Shown one piece after another: positions 23,201 through 35,696 of a stretch of DNA of 64,000 nucleotides. The DNA comes from Ooceraea biroi. Taxonomy: Eukaryota; Arthropoda; Insecta; Hymenoptera; Formicidae. The stretch spans positions 496,001 through 560,000 of the forward strand of contig NC_039510.1 in assembly GCF_003672135.1 (NCBI RefSeq), in the 5' to 3' direction. The notes under the pieces are model-generated. The model had not been told where the DNA came from. It was given only the letters and a program-made list of their open reading frames with translations, and searched no databases. The position numbers were made by a program, and so were the translations under genes. Position 1 is the stretch's first letter. Each line of letters begins with the position of its first letter.

Positions 23201-26200
23201 TTGCGCATACATCGCGCCGTTTTACGAGCACGCTGCCGAGATTGAGTGGTCTCGTAAATACAGCGCCGAAATCATGTCCGACTTGAAGCCCCGCCGCGCC
23301 GTCCCCGAGCTCAAGCGTAAAAATTAATGTTGCAACGTAGCCTCGCACGGAGAATTTCGGTTTGCCCTGCTGCTCCCCGTAAAATTAGCCTCGTGTTCTC
23401 GAGGATCACAGCTTCCAAACCGCAGGACGGACTAGAGAACTCGCAGCAGCTGTCTCTGCACGTCAAACGAATAGTTGCTGCCTTTACACGTTAGTACAGT
23501 TAGCCGATTTCTCACCGACGCGTATTTATCGCCGTTCTCGAGTTTATGATCCGTTATAAGGCGCGAATGTGTCTGCGAGTTTCTAATACATCTTTTCTCT
23601 TGCTTCTCTCTTTTCAAAACCGAATACATTAGCAACAAAAAACTTGAAAATTGTTCGCGCTGCATCGGCGTTACTCGCTTTCTTCAAAATAAATGTTTGT
23701 AATTTACAAGCGTTTAAAGCGTGACATGTATTTCTCCCGAAATCGGTTGTCTGATGACGTGAAGATACGTGAAAGGTTTTAACGTACGTTACGACGATAT
23801 TAGATCGAAAAACCGGAATGTTCGGATCGAGCGGCCTCCCAAATGGACGATACCGTTCTCCGGTTTTGATCGCGAGAGAACCGTTCCAAAAATTTCTCTG
23901 ACGAGATAGGTCAATTTTTCATCCAGCCAAAAAGCGCCTCGATCGCCGGGCATCGACAGTGCTTTCGCTCGGAGTACATTAATCAGCGTTTATCGGCGAT
24001 GCTTAGGCGCATCCATTCGACCGGCATTTCCACGACAGACAATGGCTAATCGTCGGGGCCACCTGTCCCCGTCGTAATCTCGCGGGGTGTAATTAACGAA
24101 GCGGCGTTAACACGCGGACTCGAATGGAGCCAGTCAAAGCACTCACGGAAACTATGCCTTGTCGGCGTGTCTAATGGCGTGTCGCACGTTGACGATGATG
24201 CAACGGAGGGAGATATCCCGTAGCGTCTCGTACGCGGACGTTGTCGTTATAATTAAAGGGCAATAACACGCCATGCGAGGTACGTTTGATAAGCGAGTAA
24301 TTACGAAAAAAATTACCGCCTATTATTCAACATCGCTCTCGTCGAGGTAATTTCAAATTTATTTGACGTAAGACACCACATACGAGAAAACCGCCGCTTT
24401 TCTTACGCATTTTCTCATTGCATCGATCTGGGGCGCAGGTTTCTTAACTTTTAACGAAACGCCAGATGTTCCATACCGAGTTACCGAGCTATATAACGTA
24501 AAACCAACCACTGCTGGCAGGTTAGAAAAAGCAAGAACGTTAATTCAATAATGCATAAATCGCAACGTAAAACGCCAGCGATTCATTCCGTTCGCGAGAA
24601 CACGAAAGCGGATAAAACATAACTGCCGGCGAGCCAGTCAAGTTTGTACACCCTTCGTGGCACCATAAACTTTATCATTTTTTCATGACCGACTTACACA
24701 TATCCGTCGAGATTTCTAAAGTGGGAGACCGGGCATGCAGTCGTTTCTCGCTCAGTGGTGCATTCTTATTCCGTGCGAGACTACAAAAGAACCTGGGAAA
24801 CTTCGACGACCGATGGCGACCCACGAAAAGCGAATGCTGGAAAAGCGACACGCAAACTTTTACCTCGAACCATTTTGCCTCGTCGCACGTTCTCGCGCGG
24901 TTCCGTAAGTTTCGTAATCGTGCATCAATTTACGCGCGAGAAGCCAAGTATCCGTCTGTATCCTCCTAATCGTTCTCCACTTCATTTTCATTCTGAAACG
25001 AGGCACGCATGGCGAACGCGTCTACACCTGGAACGGAGAATACACGGCGATATAACACGAAGACCTGCATATTTATCCAAAGCGAGATCTTGCCGAGAGT
25101 TCCCGACAAATTCCACCCAATGTTTTGCCCGCCAAGGCCGAAATGAAGAAAGAACTGGTTTCTCGCCGAGCATCAAACTCGTTTCAGCGCGCAACGAAAT
25201 TACGCCAAGGGATTTCGCTCCGGTCTCCCGATGTAAAATCGCGACGCTACGCAATTCAGCGGCACGTCACCGCAGGTACCACGTGTAATTAACGTTGACG
25301 AAAATTCCCGCACGCGACAACGCGAGTCGCGTCTGAATTAATTGCTTCCCGAAATTTGACTTTCTCTCTCTCTCTCGCAGCGCCACGTGCATTCTTCGGC
25401 TCCGTTATTCGCGAGAAACACGGAGTGCAGACTAGGAAATCATGACGGAATAAGAAACACTCGGGGAGTCGCCAATTATAGACGCTTTCCCGGACACGTG
25501 AAAGACGTCTCGCGCTGACACAGCCGCGACGGAAAAACACTCATTATGCGTCCGTAGGAAGACCGGTACGCGATCGTTCGGTAAAAAGAGCGACGTGGGG
25601 GAGCGACTTCCCGCGTCTTTTATTCTCGCCCCGGTGCACAATTGAAGAATTCCTTTGAGCTCCCTCCTTCCACGAATCACCGTGCCTCGGATGTACACGG
25701 ACGTCGAGACACAACGAGCGAGCGAGTCGAGCTTCGCCTTCGTCGTCTTCGTGTCGTCGTGCGCTCCGTCGTCGGTTTGTTGACACTACGCGTGGACTCG
25801 CTCTGAACGTGTTCCCGATATCCGCACGCACATGTACACATGCACACAACCATTGGCGCCGACAAAATAAACGCCCGAGGTGTCTCTGCGAGTGGTTTGA
25901 AACGCCGGGAATATCGAAATATCGCGCGCGGCGCGACGCGCGTTTTCGTAGAAAAAGTTAAAGCGCCTTCATTCGAAGTCAGACAATGGCCGTCCCGACG
26001 TCGCCCGAAAGCCTGACGTTAAAGCTGAATTAAAGCCGGATAGCATTGTATTTAACGGCGTTGGTGGCGGCGGCTACTTGAATTATCTACTACGGCATTG
26101 GGCGTTACGCGGAAACTCCGCACAATTGCAGTGCTATAAATAGATAACGCGTAAACAATGCGTAATTTATGTGCAAAAGAGTTACCGAGTTGGTTTCCCA

Positions 26201-26880
26201 CGCGAAAATCTTGGCAAGAGGAAAACCGTTCAATCTCGCGATTATCCTTCATCAAATTTGTTTCGCTGGAGGTGGGAATTTCGGTAGTATCGAGACAGAT
26301 TCGATTATATCGTAATGAACGCAGCATGTTGGATTACGCGCCGAACACATGTAATATAATATATAAACTCGATTTTGCCATTTCAATAAAACCGCGAGGT
26401 ATGTAACATTTTTCGTCCGCGCAATAGTACATGACGGCGAAAATTTATCAGCACGTGTATGGTGTGTTGTAGTAACTTTCGCGAATAATAATTTAAACGT
26501 ACTACATCGTGTTTTTTTATTACGCGCACCGCCGGTTCGACGTAAAAAGAGGCAGTTGAATAAATTGCACCGAACGATGTAAATGAATTTGCGTACGGGG
26601 TGCTCTGTATTAAAATGGACTGCGAGATGAAAAATATGCGGCCGGATTTTTGTCAACGCGCACGCTAACTGAATTTCGGATCGAAACGAACGGCATTTTT
26701 CTCCCCATTCCGCTCGGAAAAGACTCGAGCGACGAGAACCGAGTAAATCGCTATCCGAGATGCCTCCCAAAAAAGGCTCTCGTCCTTATGTCACTATGTA
26801 AAAACGTAAAAGCGATACTATCCAAACGATATTAGTGCTGTTTTGCAATTTTCGTCGACGCGAACGTCGTTAAATGTCAA
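20202..26880. other. No gene seen; AT-rich then CpG-rich
   Basis: AT-rich to about 21000, then increasingly CpG-rich. A donor-like GTGAGT at 22499 and CpG-dense sequence at 22050-22800 could belong to a promoter or first exon, but no supporting coding frame was found. A CT run ending in CGCAG at 25360-25380 is acceptor-like. A 177-codon frame at 24755-25288 lacks an ATG start and is Arg/Thr/Ser-rich, so I do not call it a gene. Confidence 0.5.
25360..25377. repeat. (CT)n microsatellite
   Basis: A CT run ending in GCAG. It resembles a splice acceptor, but no convincing exon follows. Confidence 0.8.
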
Positions 26881-28082
26881 AATTTCCACGTTTTCCGCAT
26901 ACTTTTTGTCGCGCCGCCATCGTGGTCGCCGCGATGTTTTTACACTCCGAAGTTGCCGCCGATCGTGCGTCGGACGCGTCGCTCAACCACCTAACCCCAC
27001 TAAAAGCCGCGATCGCACTTGGATCGCCGCGCCGGTACGAGGCCCTCGGCCGCGTGAATAATCGTGCCTTTTCAGCCGAAATCTGCGATCGATCATCGTG
27101 AATTGCCACGCGTCGTCGGTTTTCCCTTGCGGCGTAAAAAGTCAGCGAGGCAGATCGGCGAAACTCTCGGCTCGTTACTCACGGGAGGCCATTTTGTTTT
27201 GGGAAAGCAATCAAACGCCGCATTAACGCAACGTCAAAAAAGTCGCCGGAACAGAAGAACTACCGTGCATGTCACCGTAATGGCGATACACGCCAACGGT
27301 GGTCCACCGCTTTCGCGAGTCATAGCCAATTCACGCATCATCACGCTTCGATATATTCCGCACGCTGCCTTGGAATGTCGCAAATTTCGTGTCGCCGGCC
27401 GGTGCCGGGACGCTCGCGAGTACGCGTTTTTGTCTCGAGGAAGAAAGGAGCAGAGAGACGCTCGAGGAAGCGTTTCTCGACGCGAAGAAGAGAAAGGAAG
27501 AAGCCAGCCTACCTTGTTCTGCTACGATCGAGGCCTGCTCACTCGACGACGCAGCGACGCAACGTAACCTTCCTTCCTGCCTTTCTCTACTTGCACTCCG
27601 GTACTTTTGTGCTTCAGGTAATCCAAATTCCAGGTAATATCCCACTTTATTCGCGTCTAACCGTCCACCGGTGTCCCGCGAACGCGCGTGACTCGAGGAA
27701 CCGGTGTTCACTGCACACTGCGAAGTTGGCCGCGCAACGAAACTTTTTCGAACGACGACGGATTTCACCGACGCGGATCCGCGGCTTCACTGTCACGCGA
27801 CTGGCGCGAGTAACGCGACGAGCGCTGCGCGCTCATGCCGCGACATTTGCTGCACGACTCTACGAGACGCGTCGCGTCGCGATTCATCCGCGCGCACAGC
27901 AGCAGCTCCGAACGAGCTCGAGCTTCCACGTGGAAGCGTGCGAGCACCGTGAATACACGTCCGTCGCGCCAGAGCGGCAGAGCGAAACTAGCGCGCCGCC
28001 GCGGACGCCGCGAGCGGCGAGCCTAGAGAGGCCTCTGTTATCCCCCTCTCCGTCGCACTCATTCCGTTGCACTAGCCTGTCG

Positions 28083-28262
28083 TCGGTGGATCTCTCTCTT
28101 TCTCTCACGCGATCTCCTGTCACGTTTCGAATCTCTCTCTTCTTCTCTTTCTCTCTCTCTCTCTCTCCCTCCTCGTAATCGGCATAGCCGTTCCCCAGAT
28201 CTCTCTCTCTCTCTCGCTCACTCCATCTTTCACTCTCTTTCTCGTTCTCCTCTCTCTGTCAG
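28083..28262. repeat. Interrupted CT-rich tract, about 180 bp
   Basis: Blocks of CT and CTTT are interrupted by short CpG-containing segments. It is the longest pyrimidine-biased stretch in the window. Confidence 0.8.
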
Positions 28263-28346
28263 TCCTCCGCACCGTTCTCCGCTGCAGTCCGTTACCCTCT
28301 GGCCCCGTACCCCACCTGCCGACCGCCTGACGCGCTCTTCCACGGC

Positions 28347-28364
28347 CGACGACGACGACGACGA
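28347..28364. repeat. (GAC)n trinucleotide run
   Basis: Six uninterrupted GAC-type trinucleotides. Confidence 0.8.
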
Positions 28365-28569
28365 TCCCTTCTCTCCATGGACGACCTCTCTTATGCTGGT
28401 TCGGCCAACCCGATCCCCTTTTCCTACCGTCCGGTCCGGTGCGAACACGCTACATGCGTGCCCCGTTCCCCCTACGAGTGTTATGCACCGTTGCGCTCGA
28501 TGCACGCAGAAGCAGCAGCAACAGCAACAGTTCGGGCCACCGCACGCTTCTTTTTCCCCCTTTTTTCCA

Positions 28570-28592
28570 TCTCTCTCTCTCTCTCTCTCTCT
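28570..28592. repeat. (CT)n microsatellite
   Basis: A pure CT run on the plus strand. Confidence 0.85.
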
Positions 28593-28900
28593 TTTCACCA
28601 GGACGGTACAGCGATGCCTCTTGCCTGCATCCGCGTTCGTTCGGTAGTCGCCGAAAAAAAGAAGAGAAAAAAGAGAGGAAAAATGAAAGGAGGCAACAAC
28701 TCGCGGGTGGGATTTAAATCGTGGCGCTCGGCCCGTTTAATTCGGTCTCGGGGGCTGGAAATCACGCGTTGCATCGTGCGCGGTCCCGAGGTTGCAACGA
28801 GCGGACGACGCGCGATAATAGGGGAGCGCCGATAAACTCGCCGAGTGGATACGCGGCCGTTAATCCACGTCGAAGCGACGATGAGGAGAGCGTTTTTGTC

Positions 28901-31900
28901 AGCCGATATTCAGCGCGACGTGGATGGAAGTGGTTTTAATGGAGAGAGCCCGCGTATAAATCGTTGCGTACTCTTTATAAATTTATCGGGTTTGCGACGG
29001 TCAGTAAGCTTTTCGTTACCGTGTCAGAAAAAGCCGTGTCGATATTTCACGACATAAATCTGGACCGCCGGACAGAGAGAAAGAGTGACAAACAGCGAGA
29101 AGAAAAGAGAACAACTTTTGTACAAAAGTTTCATTTTAAGCTTATTACGTTCGTGCTCATTATATTTACTAGCTAAGCGCTTCAGCGTGCACGATTTGCA
29201 CGCTGACACGGAATAACGGGGACGCGTGGTTCTGTATTTTCGAACGTAGCGGAGGGATGAAAGGCCAAATACCATCCCTTATTCCGCCGTCATCCTTAAA
29301 CAGCTTATTATCCACGCGGAGATTATGCGAGGGCCAAAATCACCGCGATAATATTGCCGACGCGATTTAGCACGTTAATGCTTCATAAAGCGATAAATAA
29401 TTGCTCGCTCATAGAGAGAGAGAAAGGGAGGAGTATTGCACTGTTTTTCGGTAATCAAGCGTGAATAATGATGCTTAATCGTGCGTGCAACGCATGTAAA
29501 AGTTTATGCTTTGTCCTGTTTTTAATGCACTCACGGCTCGCGCATCGATCCAGACATAATGCATTACAAAAAGAGCCGCAAAAATCTTCCTAAGATAGTC
29601 TCGCAAACTAGCACGAGTTTTCGCTGATAATCTAACCGCATCCAATTTTATTTTCTCCCTGTCTAATATACTTATAATGTTTATCGCTAACAAGCCATAC
29701 ATAAGACAATTCCGTATCGTTGAAATATTAATATAAAAATTCGAGTCTCGAGATATCGATTATAATTGCACGTCAAATGAGATACCCGGACAAAACGAGC
29801 CACGTCGCCGATCACTCACGGCATATAAATTTTCCGGATGCACGCTAATTGACTCGTATATCTCACTCGTAAGGTAAATCATATCTGTATGTCGCATACC
29901 TGTGCCTTGCGAGGAAATTTGCGTTAGCATAACGGTCTTTTTGGCGCGGGGACGTGCGTCACGCTCGGACTATCGCGTTACCGGAAGAGAATTTCGCGAC
30001 GGAGAGGCGACGGTTACGTCGCCGATAGTTTAGCGCACGGGTCCACGCGCTGCATCCACGTGTTGAAGATGCAGGTGCCGCTGTAGAGCGACTCTAAATC
30101 GCGTCCAGACCGTTCGAACAAACGCACGACCGCCGCCGGTTCTATTTGCCCCGGTAGTTGCTGGTGACTGAGCTAACGGAGCCGGCCATGTACCAGGAAC
30201 TCACAGAAAGGGACATGAACAGAAGGCTCCTCGTAATCCTTCGTTCCCTGCACCGCCACCAACCCCCGCGGCCGTTCCCATTCTGTATCAGGTCTCTCCC
30301 GTTCGCCGTCTTCGGCGTCCCTCGCAATCAGTTACGTTTGTGCCCGGACACCATTACCTTAATTAAGAGCGAAGTTTTCTCAAGCTGTCCCGCGAGCGCG
30401 CGCTTTCCAAACTAAGTTCCCTATTGATTTTATCTTAATATCCTTAAGTTCTTTTCGCAGGGAGTCCGGCAGCTTTTATTTTGCCCGCCACCTGGAGGAG
30501 ACACGCTACGTGCCGCGACTAAACAGTTTTACATGCATAAGGCGTCATCACCGTTAATGTCGCGAAACTTATCGCCGTCTTAATGAGAATTCTGTCGTAA
30601 CGCCATTTTTCTAAATATGACGCGGGACGCAAGAGAACTGTTTAAAAATTTTCTCTAATGTAGTTGCGCGTCAAGTTCGGGATTCGCTCCTAAATGATTT
30701 ACGATGCCGCACTTTACGGCGCGAAGACGGGCGTCTTCATCACTGGGAAATGATAAAATTCTTATCTTCGCTCATACACACAGCAGAAAATGCGTACAAC
30801 TTTGAACAATCTTTATTAGATCCATTATATTTTACATTTTATGATTCGTACATCGTAACATTTTTCCATGTGGTTGGCTATTTTATTCCATTTGTTAATT
30901 TTTTATTCATATCTTTTGATTTATCGACTTTCTCGTATATCTTCTTGTAAGTCTATTGTAAGTCTATCTTCCTGTACGTCGTTTCTTAGTCCTTCTGAGA
31001 ATGGTATCTATAGTGGAGAAGGCGATTTAAATGCGCTTATTCCTGTAGAAATCTCTGTTCACAACCGTAGGGATCGGTTCAAAGTCCATAGCGCGTCCGC
31101 TTACGTCAGTTCTTTCCGCATTGGTGCATTCTCTTCACTCGAGTGTCTCTAATGCCATGGTATGCATCTTGGAAAATTCGATGAATGGGTGAGGTCACCA
31201 TTTTTAAGAAGAATTCTCAAGGTAGAAACGCAAGAGAAACGTAGAAAAATTATTTTATCAAAGTAATTCGAAAAAAGAAAGACATAGAGATATATTGTAT
31301 ACCTTTTATTTTTAAAATCATGTATGATTCACGAACGCATCACTTATGCGTCTCTAATTTATTAAACCATTCCTTCGCGAGAACGCGTTCGCGACTTAAG
31401 ACGCTCAAGGTGTATTAACGTTAGCCAAATTCGTGCGAGTAAATCCCGTATTAAACCGTAAAGTTTCACGCTGCTTGCTCTCGACTGCTGATAGAGGAGG
31501 TGGAGAGTTTCTCTATCGCGAATTGGAGAGGACGACGGGGTGATGCCGAAGGAAGAAGACAGGAACGCGCGAACGGGATTAACAGAAAGAGCTGAAGCGA
31601 GTTTCCAAAGAGCAACGAGAGTGACCGGCAAAGGGGGAGGAGACCCGAGAATCAGTTGGTCGTGGTAGAGAGCTAGACCGTGGTCCATACTCGACTCTCA
31701 AGGCTATCAACCTCTAAGCGTCCATTAACTACCAACTACCACCGGGCGCCTGTACGTACGCATGCATATATGTGCACACACGTGCAATCGCGTGCATATA
31801 TATGCGCAAAGATTACACGGAGCTACTTCCACTATGGTGTTTCACATTTGCCGTCCGCAATTTCGCGGTTCTAAACAGCCGGTGCTGATTAGACCACGGA

Positions 31901-34399
31901 AGCCGCTGCCGTTGCTGCAGTCGAGCGCACCTACCGCGGGATGATGCGGAGGGGATGATGATGATGAGAGAATGAAACGCGCACGACCAAATTGCCAAAA
32001 ATTTCACTGACCACGTCGCTCGCGCGGAATGTTACGTCGAAAATTCGCAGTTTACGATTAACCCAACATTGGATGAACGCTCGTACGATCCTCGAAAGAG
32101 AAGCGCCGCTCAAAAGCAACAAGTGAAAGTCAGTTCGCCGCGGAGCAACGCGCTCGGAAATCGTGCGCGGCGCGCATTATCTCGTTTCCCAGTCCGCTGC
32201 CTTCGCCCGGTATAATCAGCTTGATCATCGTATCCGGCCGTACGATCTTGCCTCGCTTTAACTCGCTATTAATCGTTATCGGGCCTGATCGAGTTTATCA
32301 TCGGTCTGCGCGGCCTCATCGATGCGCGTCCGTCGTTTTTTCGACGGACAGCCTCGATGCTCGGCCGAGAATTTGGTCTCGTCGGGCTAGCACAACGGAA
32401 ACGTTAGCTGCATCTTCGTTCACTACCTCGCACATAGCTCGCGCTCGCAGAACGATCCTGGCGAATAAAAACTGGCCAGACGGGTGAGCAGTTGCGAAAT
32501 ACCTGACGCCTAAAGGGCTAAACGCGATGAAGTAGAGACCATGTCCTAGACGCTTGTCGTCGGGACACGTGGCAATTGTATGCAGGAGCAAGTCAACGTG
32601 AGGCGAGGATGGTTATTTCGATCTTGTTGTATAATTTGTAGTGACGTTGAAGACATGCGGTTGAATCCTTGTAAGAGCGCTCGGGATAGTACAAACATAC
32701 GATGGACAGGTATATTCAGTGGGATTGTTGAGCGTAGTCGCAAGTCGCAAATCAAGGCACTCAGACGAGTCAAAGAGATCCTCCGCTTGCCTCGCTTTCA
32801 GCTAATTCGCGAATAAATTTAACGGCGTCTAGCCATGGCGTTCTGGTTCTCCTTTAATCCGAAGGTATACGACTTCGATCGATTCCAGAAGATCGCATCG
32901 GGATCGTGACCTTCGTTCAGTCATTACGGCCACCATAAATCATGCGGGAAAATTACATCGCGGACTCCTCGCGATGAGAGTATTACTTCGCCGACGAATA
33001 AGGGAATATTCGCGCTGATGAAATCAGACAAACTGACGCGCCGCATGCATCAAGGCACCATTTGAATGACAGTTTTTCAAGCACCATCACGATGCGGTGT
33101 TCAAGCGTTAACGAGGAAATTCTCGCGCTCGAAATGACAAGGAAACATAATTATATAATGGAGGACGGGAAATAATTCAGCTCAGACGAATTAATAATCT
33201 GCACGACGCCGACGCGAAAAATATTCCAAAAACGATTAAAAATTCGGCACACCTCGTGTGCCCGATGTAGTGTAGTAATAAATCGATAATTGGAACATCA
33301 GTCGTTTTACGCCTGGAATTTCCAATCTGCGCAAAACACGACAGCGTATTCGACAGGTCGTACCTTTTTTTTCCCCCGTTCGATCCTACACTGATTACAT
33401 TATCGTTCATTTTACAGCGCCGGGCATTTCGCCCGTTTAACGATCAGGCGTGCTTTTTTGCTCGCGTGCAATTTGCGGGGCTTCCGATTTCGAATCGAAT
33501 TAATTTCTGCCATCCGGGAGCTCGGTTCCGTAAACAATCGATGCGATTATCGTAACCGGAGTCCGCGCTATTCGCTTGTTCACACCGGTATGGCACGCAC
33601 TCGTTCCGCTGATGGACACCGGATGACGCATTCATTAAAACTGCAATCATCAGGCGGGACCGCAGAGTTCGATAAAAATCAGGGAAGGTCCAGGCTCGTC
33701 TGCGACCGAGCACCGGCGAATAAATTGACGATGATTATTGTTAGCCGGCGTATTGACTCGCGTATAGAAACGGATCAGAGTTTAACAGCAATTTCTTACA
33801 GGAAATGCAACGATTCTGCAAGTTTTATAATTGCATGAAACATACTTTTATTATCAGTCCGCGACGACGGTTTAAAGCTAAATGTACAGCGAAAGTATGG
33901 GTTGATGCATTTGCGGGACGCAATCTCGTTTGCACTCTACAATGCATTTCCGGACGTTCTGCGTAATATCCAGTAGCGTCTTGAGAAATGTAAGAACTCT
34001 GAACGAATCTCTCGCATATTCCTGGGCTCGCTCAAAACTTCGTTCGGGACAACTACTTCCGCGTAACAAGTCACCGAACTTCATCTCTGGGAACTCGATT
34101 ACATGTTGAATAAATTAACGAGCATCTTTTCCGAGCGTGCTACTCCCGAGCAGATTAAAGGCAACTAGTCCCACGCATAAACTGGCGAACAATACAAAGA
34201 AACAGATAACGAAAAGATATATTTCTCACAATTATTAAGTAAAACTCTCTTCGACATTGACGATCTTGTCGAAGGTGGCGCGGAAATTGGGACGCGACCT
34301 TCTTCAGGCGGGTCTAAAGGAAAAAGAATGACGTCCGAAGGACGTCAGTTTGGAGAAGTTGCAACTTCGCGAAGCCGTCAGCGTAACTTTGCGCCTCGA
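28901..34399. other. No gene assigned; one weak exon-like segment
   Basis: A GA run lies at 29411-29430. An acceptor-like site (CTTTTCGCAG) at 30460 precedes a GC3-rich frame (from 30462: ESGSFYFARHLEETRYVPRL) that closes at 30557 without a good donor. A minus-strand frame (31362-31484) follows a pyrimidine-rich CAGCAG site. Neither is recognisable. The remainder shows no identifiable element. Confidence 0.45.
29182..29206. repeat. Perfect hairpin, 10-bp stem
   Basis: TCAGCGTGCA and TGCACGCTGA are inverted around a 5-base loop. It is too short for a microRNA precursor and its function is unknown. Confidence 0.5.
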
Positions 34400-34407
34400 G
34401 CTCTCAG

Positions 34408-34469
<62 letters not shown>

Positions 34470-34481
34470 TTCCTCTTCCTC
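34400..34481. repeat. (CT)n microsatellite, about 82 bp
   Basis: The longest near-pure CT tract in the window, with two ATCT interruptions, grading into TCCTCT at the right. It creates spurious Leu/Ser-rich frames on the plus strand and Arg/Glu-rich frames on the minus strand. Confidence 0.95.
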
Positions 34482-35585
34482 TCCCTTGTCATGGTGCTGA
34501 CAAATTGCTTCGTGCAAACCGTCGCCGCTAACGTAAACACCGGACGTCGTGCTGCAGATTGGCGCACGGACGCCGATACACGGACGGACGAGCGAGAAAG
34601 GTCGAGCTCTCGGCGAGGTCGGGTCTGCATCGACCAATCGATAAGCGTTTCGACAGCGGCGGACAATGGCACGAGTATGCCGCGCGGCCTTTATTTCAGG
34701 TGAGAATGGTGGTCGGCAGGTGGAAAATGACAGTAAAACGTTTCCCGAAAGAATTATGAATCCCGGACGGTCACCGGGTGGGGCGGGATGTGGTGAACCG
34801 TTCATTCATTCGTATCCCAACTGCGCTTTATGGGAATTCCATCGGAAATATTTCAATACTCGACGGGATAGCGCAGCGTACGGGATATGGTTTCGCTATT
34901 CTCATTGAGTCATGCTTTTCCTCCTGTATTGCCCACACTCCTGCACACCCGCACCGGTTTTTCGTAGTCTTCTCATCGTTACCACGTTTGCCGCATGTTA
35001 AACCATAGTAGACCATTGTACATTTTTCACTTATTCAACTGCAAAATCAGGAACTCGAGAAAATGTATGAACTGGGCGCGAGTCTAAGATTCAAAGACCA
35101 GCAGAATCAGTGTCGGTTTATTTTCCGGATCGATAAATAAAGGTACATTTTCATATACACGTTACGTATTGGCGCAATTTTTAAAAAGCATTTATGCTTC
35201 GGAAATACGAGAATGTTAACTGTTTTTTTCTATTGAATATAGATAGTGATTGAAAATTCCCTTAATTGACTTGCTTCGTGCCACGTTCGATGGTTCAGTG
35301 AATATCGTAACAATTTTCGAATGTAGCACCAGGTTTCCGTAATGTTATGCCGGAGTAAAATTTCAATTTTCCGGACCATAAAGTATACGCTGCGCGTAGG
35401 AGAGCCGAACGATCTTCTAAATGGATATCGATGAAATGCTACACCATCTGTATTAAAATTACAGTAATTTTCCAACGCAAGAGAGATTCCACTGTTCTTA
35501 ACGCGCGAGCTCCGTCTATTATTTTCCGTGCTCTTTGTGTGCATGCAGAAGATTGTTTTCATGACTGCATTATATTTCGGAATAC

Positions 35586-35696
35586 GTCGCGCGACATTTC
35601 AGAAGAATGCAGCCAATTTTTCAACGAAATCGCACTTTCGCGCTGAAGCATAATGTAGTCTCGAAGCCTGACAAGTCGAGACCGAATTACCGGCTG
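35586..35696 (-). other. Candidate minus-strand exon, 37 codons, unidentified
   Basis: On the minus strand a long pyrimidine-rich tract (complement of 35698-35750) ends in TTCAG directly before this segment, forming a strong-looking acceptor. The frame starting at the first base is open for 45 codons to a stop at 35559 (start QPVIRSRLVRLRDYIMLQ) and contains a donor-like GTATTC at 35585. I do not recognise the peptide. The pyrimidine tract contains a GA microsatellite, so the acceptor may be fortuitous. Confidence 0.15.

Larger units (their letters stand above)
26881..28900. other. CpG-dense, low-complexity stretch; possible promoter/5' UTR
   Basis: This is one of the most CG-rich parts of the window. 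It holds pyrimidine tracts at 28083-28262 and 28570-28592, a (GAC)n run at 28347-28364 and CAG/CAA codon-like repeats at 28507-28530. An ATG-initiated frame of 267 codons runs 27375-28178, but it is dominated by Arg, Ser and Pro, shows no domain and contains two donor/acceptor-like CAGGTAAT sites at 27615-27636. The overall look is that of an insect promoter or untranslated first exon, which is inference from composition only. A highly diverged or disordered coding exon cannot be excluded. Confidence 0.3.

Noticed and set aside
27375..28178. The longest plus-strand frame, 267 codons.
   Set aside because: It is dominated by Arg, Ser and Pro from CpG-rich and CT-rich sequence, shows no domain, and several other frames are open over the same region.
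31162..31266. A small ATG frame (34 codons, start MHLGKFDEWVRSPFLRRILK) with an internal donor-like GTGAGG.
   Set aside because: It looks protein-like but has no homologue that I recognise. Frames this short are far too common by chance.
31362..31484. A minus-strand exon-like segment after a CAGCAG acceptor.
   Set aside because: The frame is plausible but ends in a stop without other exons, a family match or independent support.
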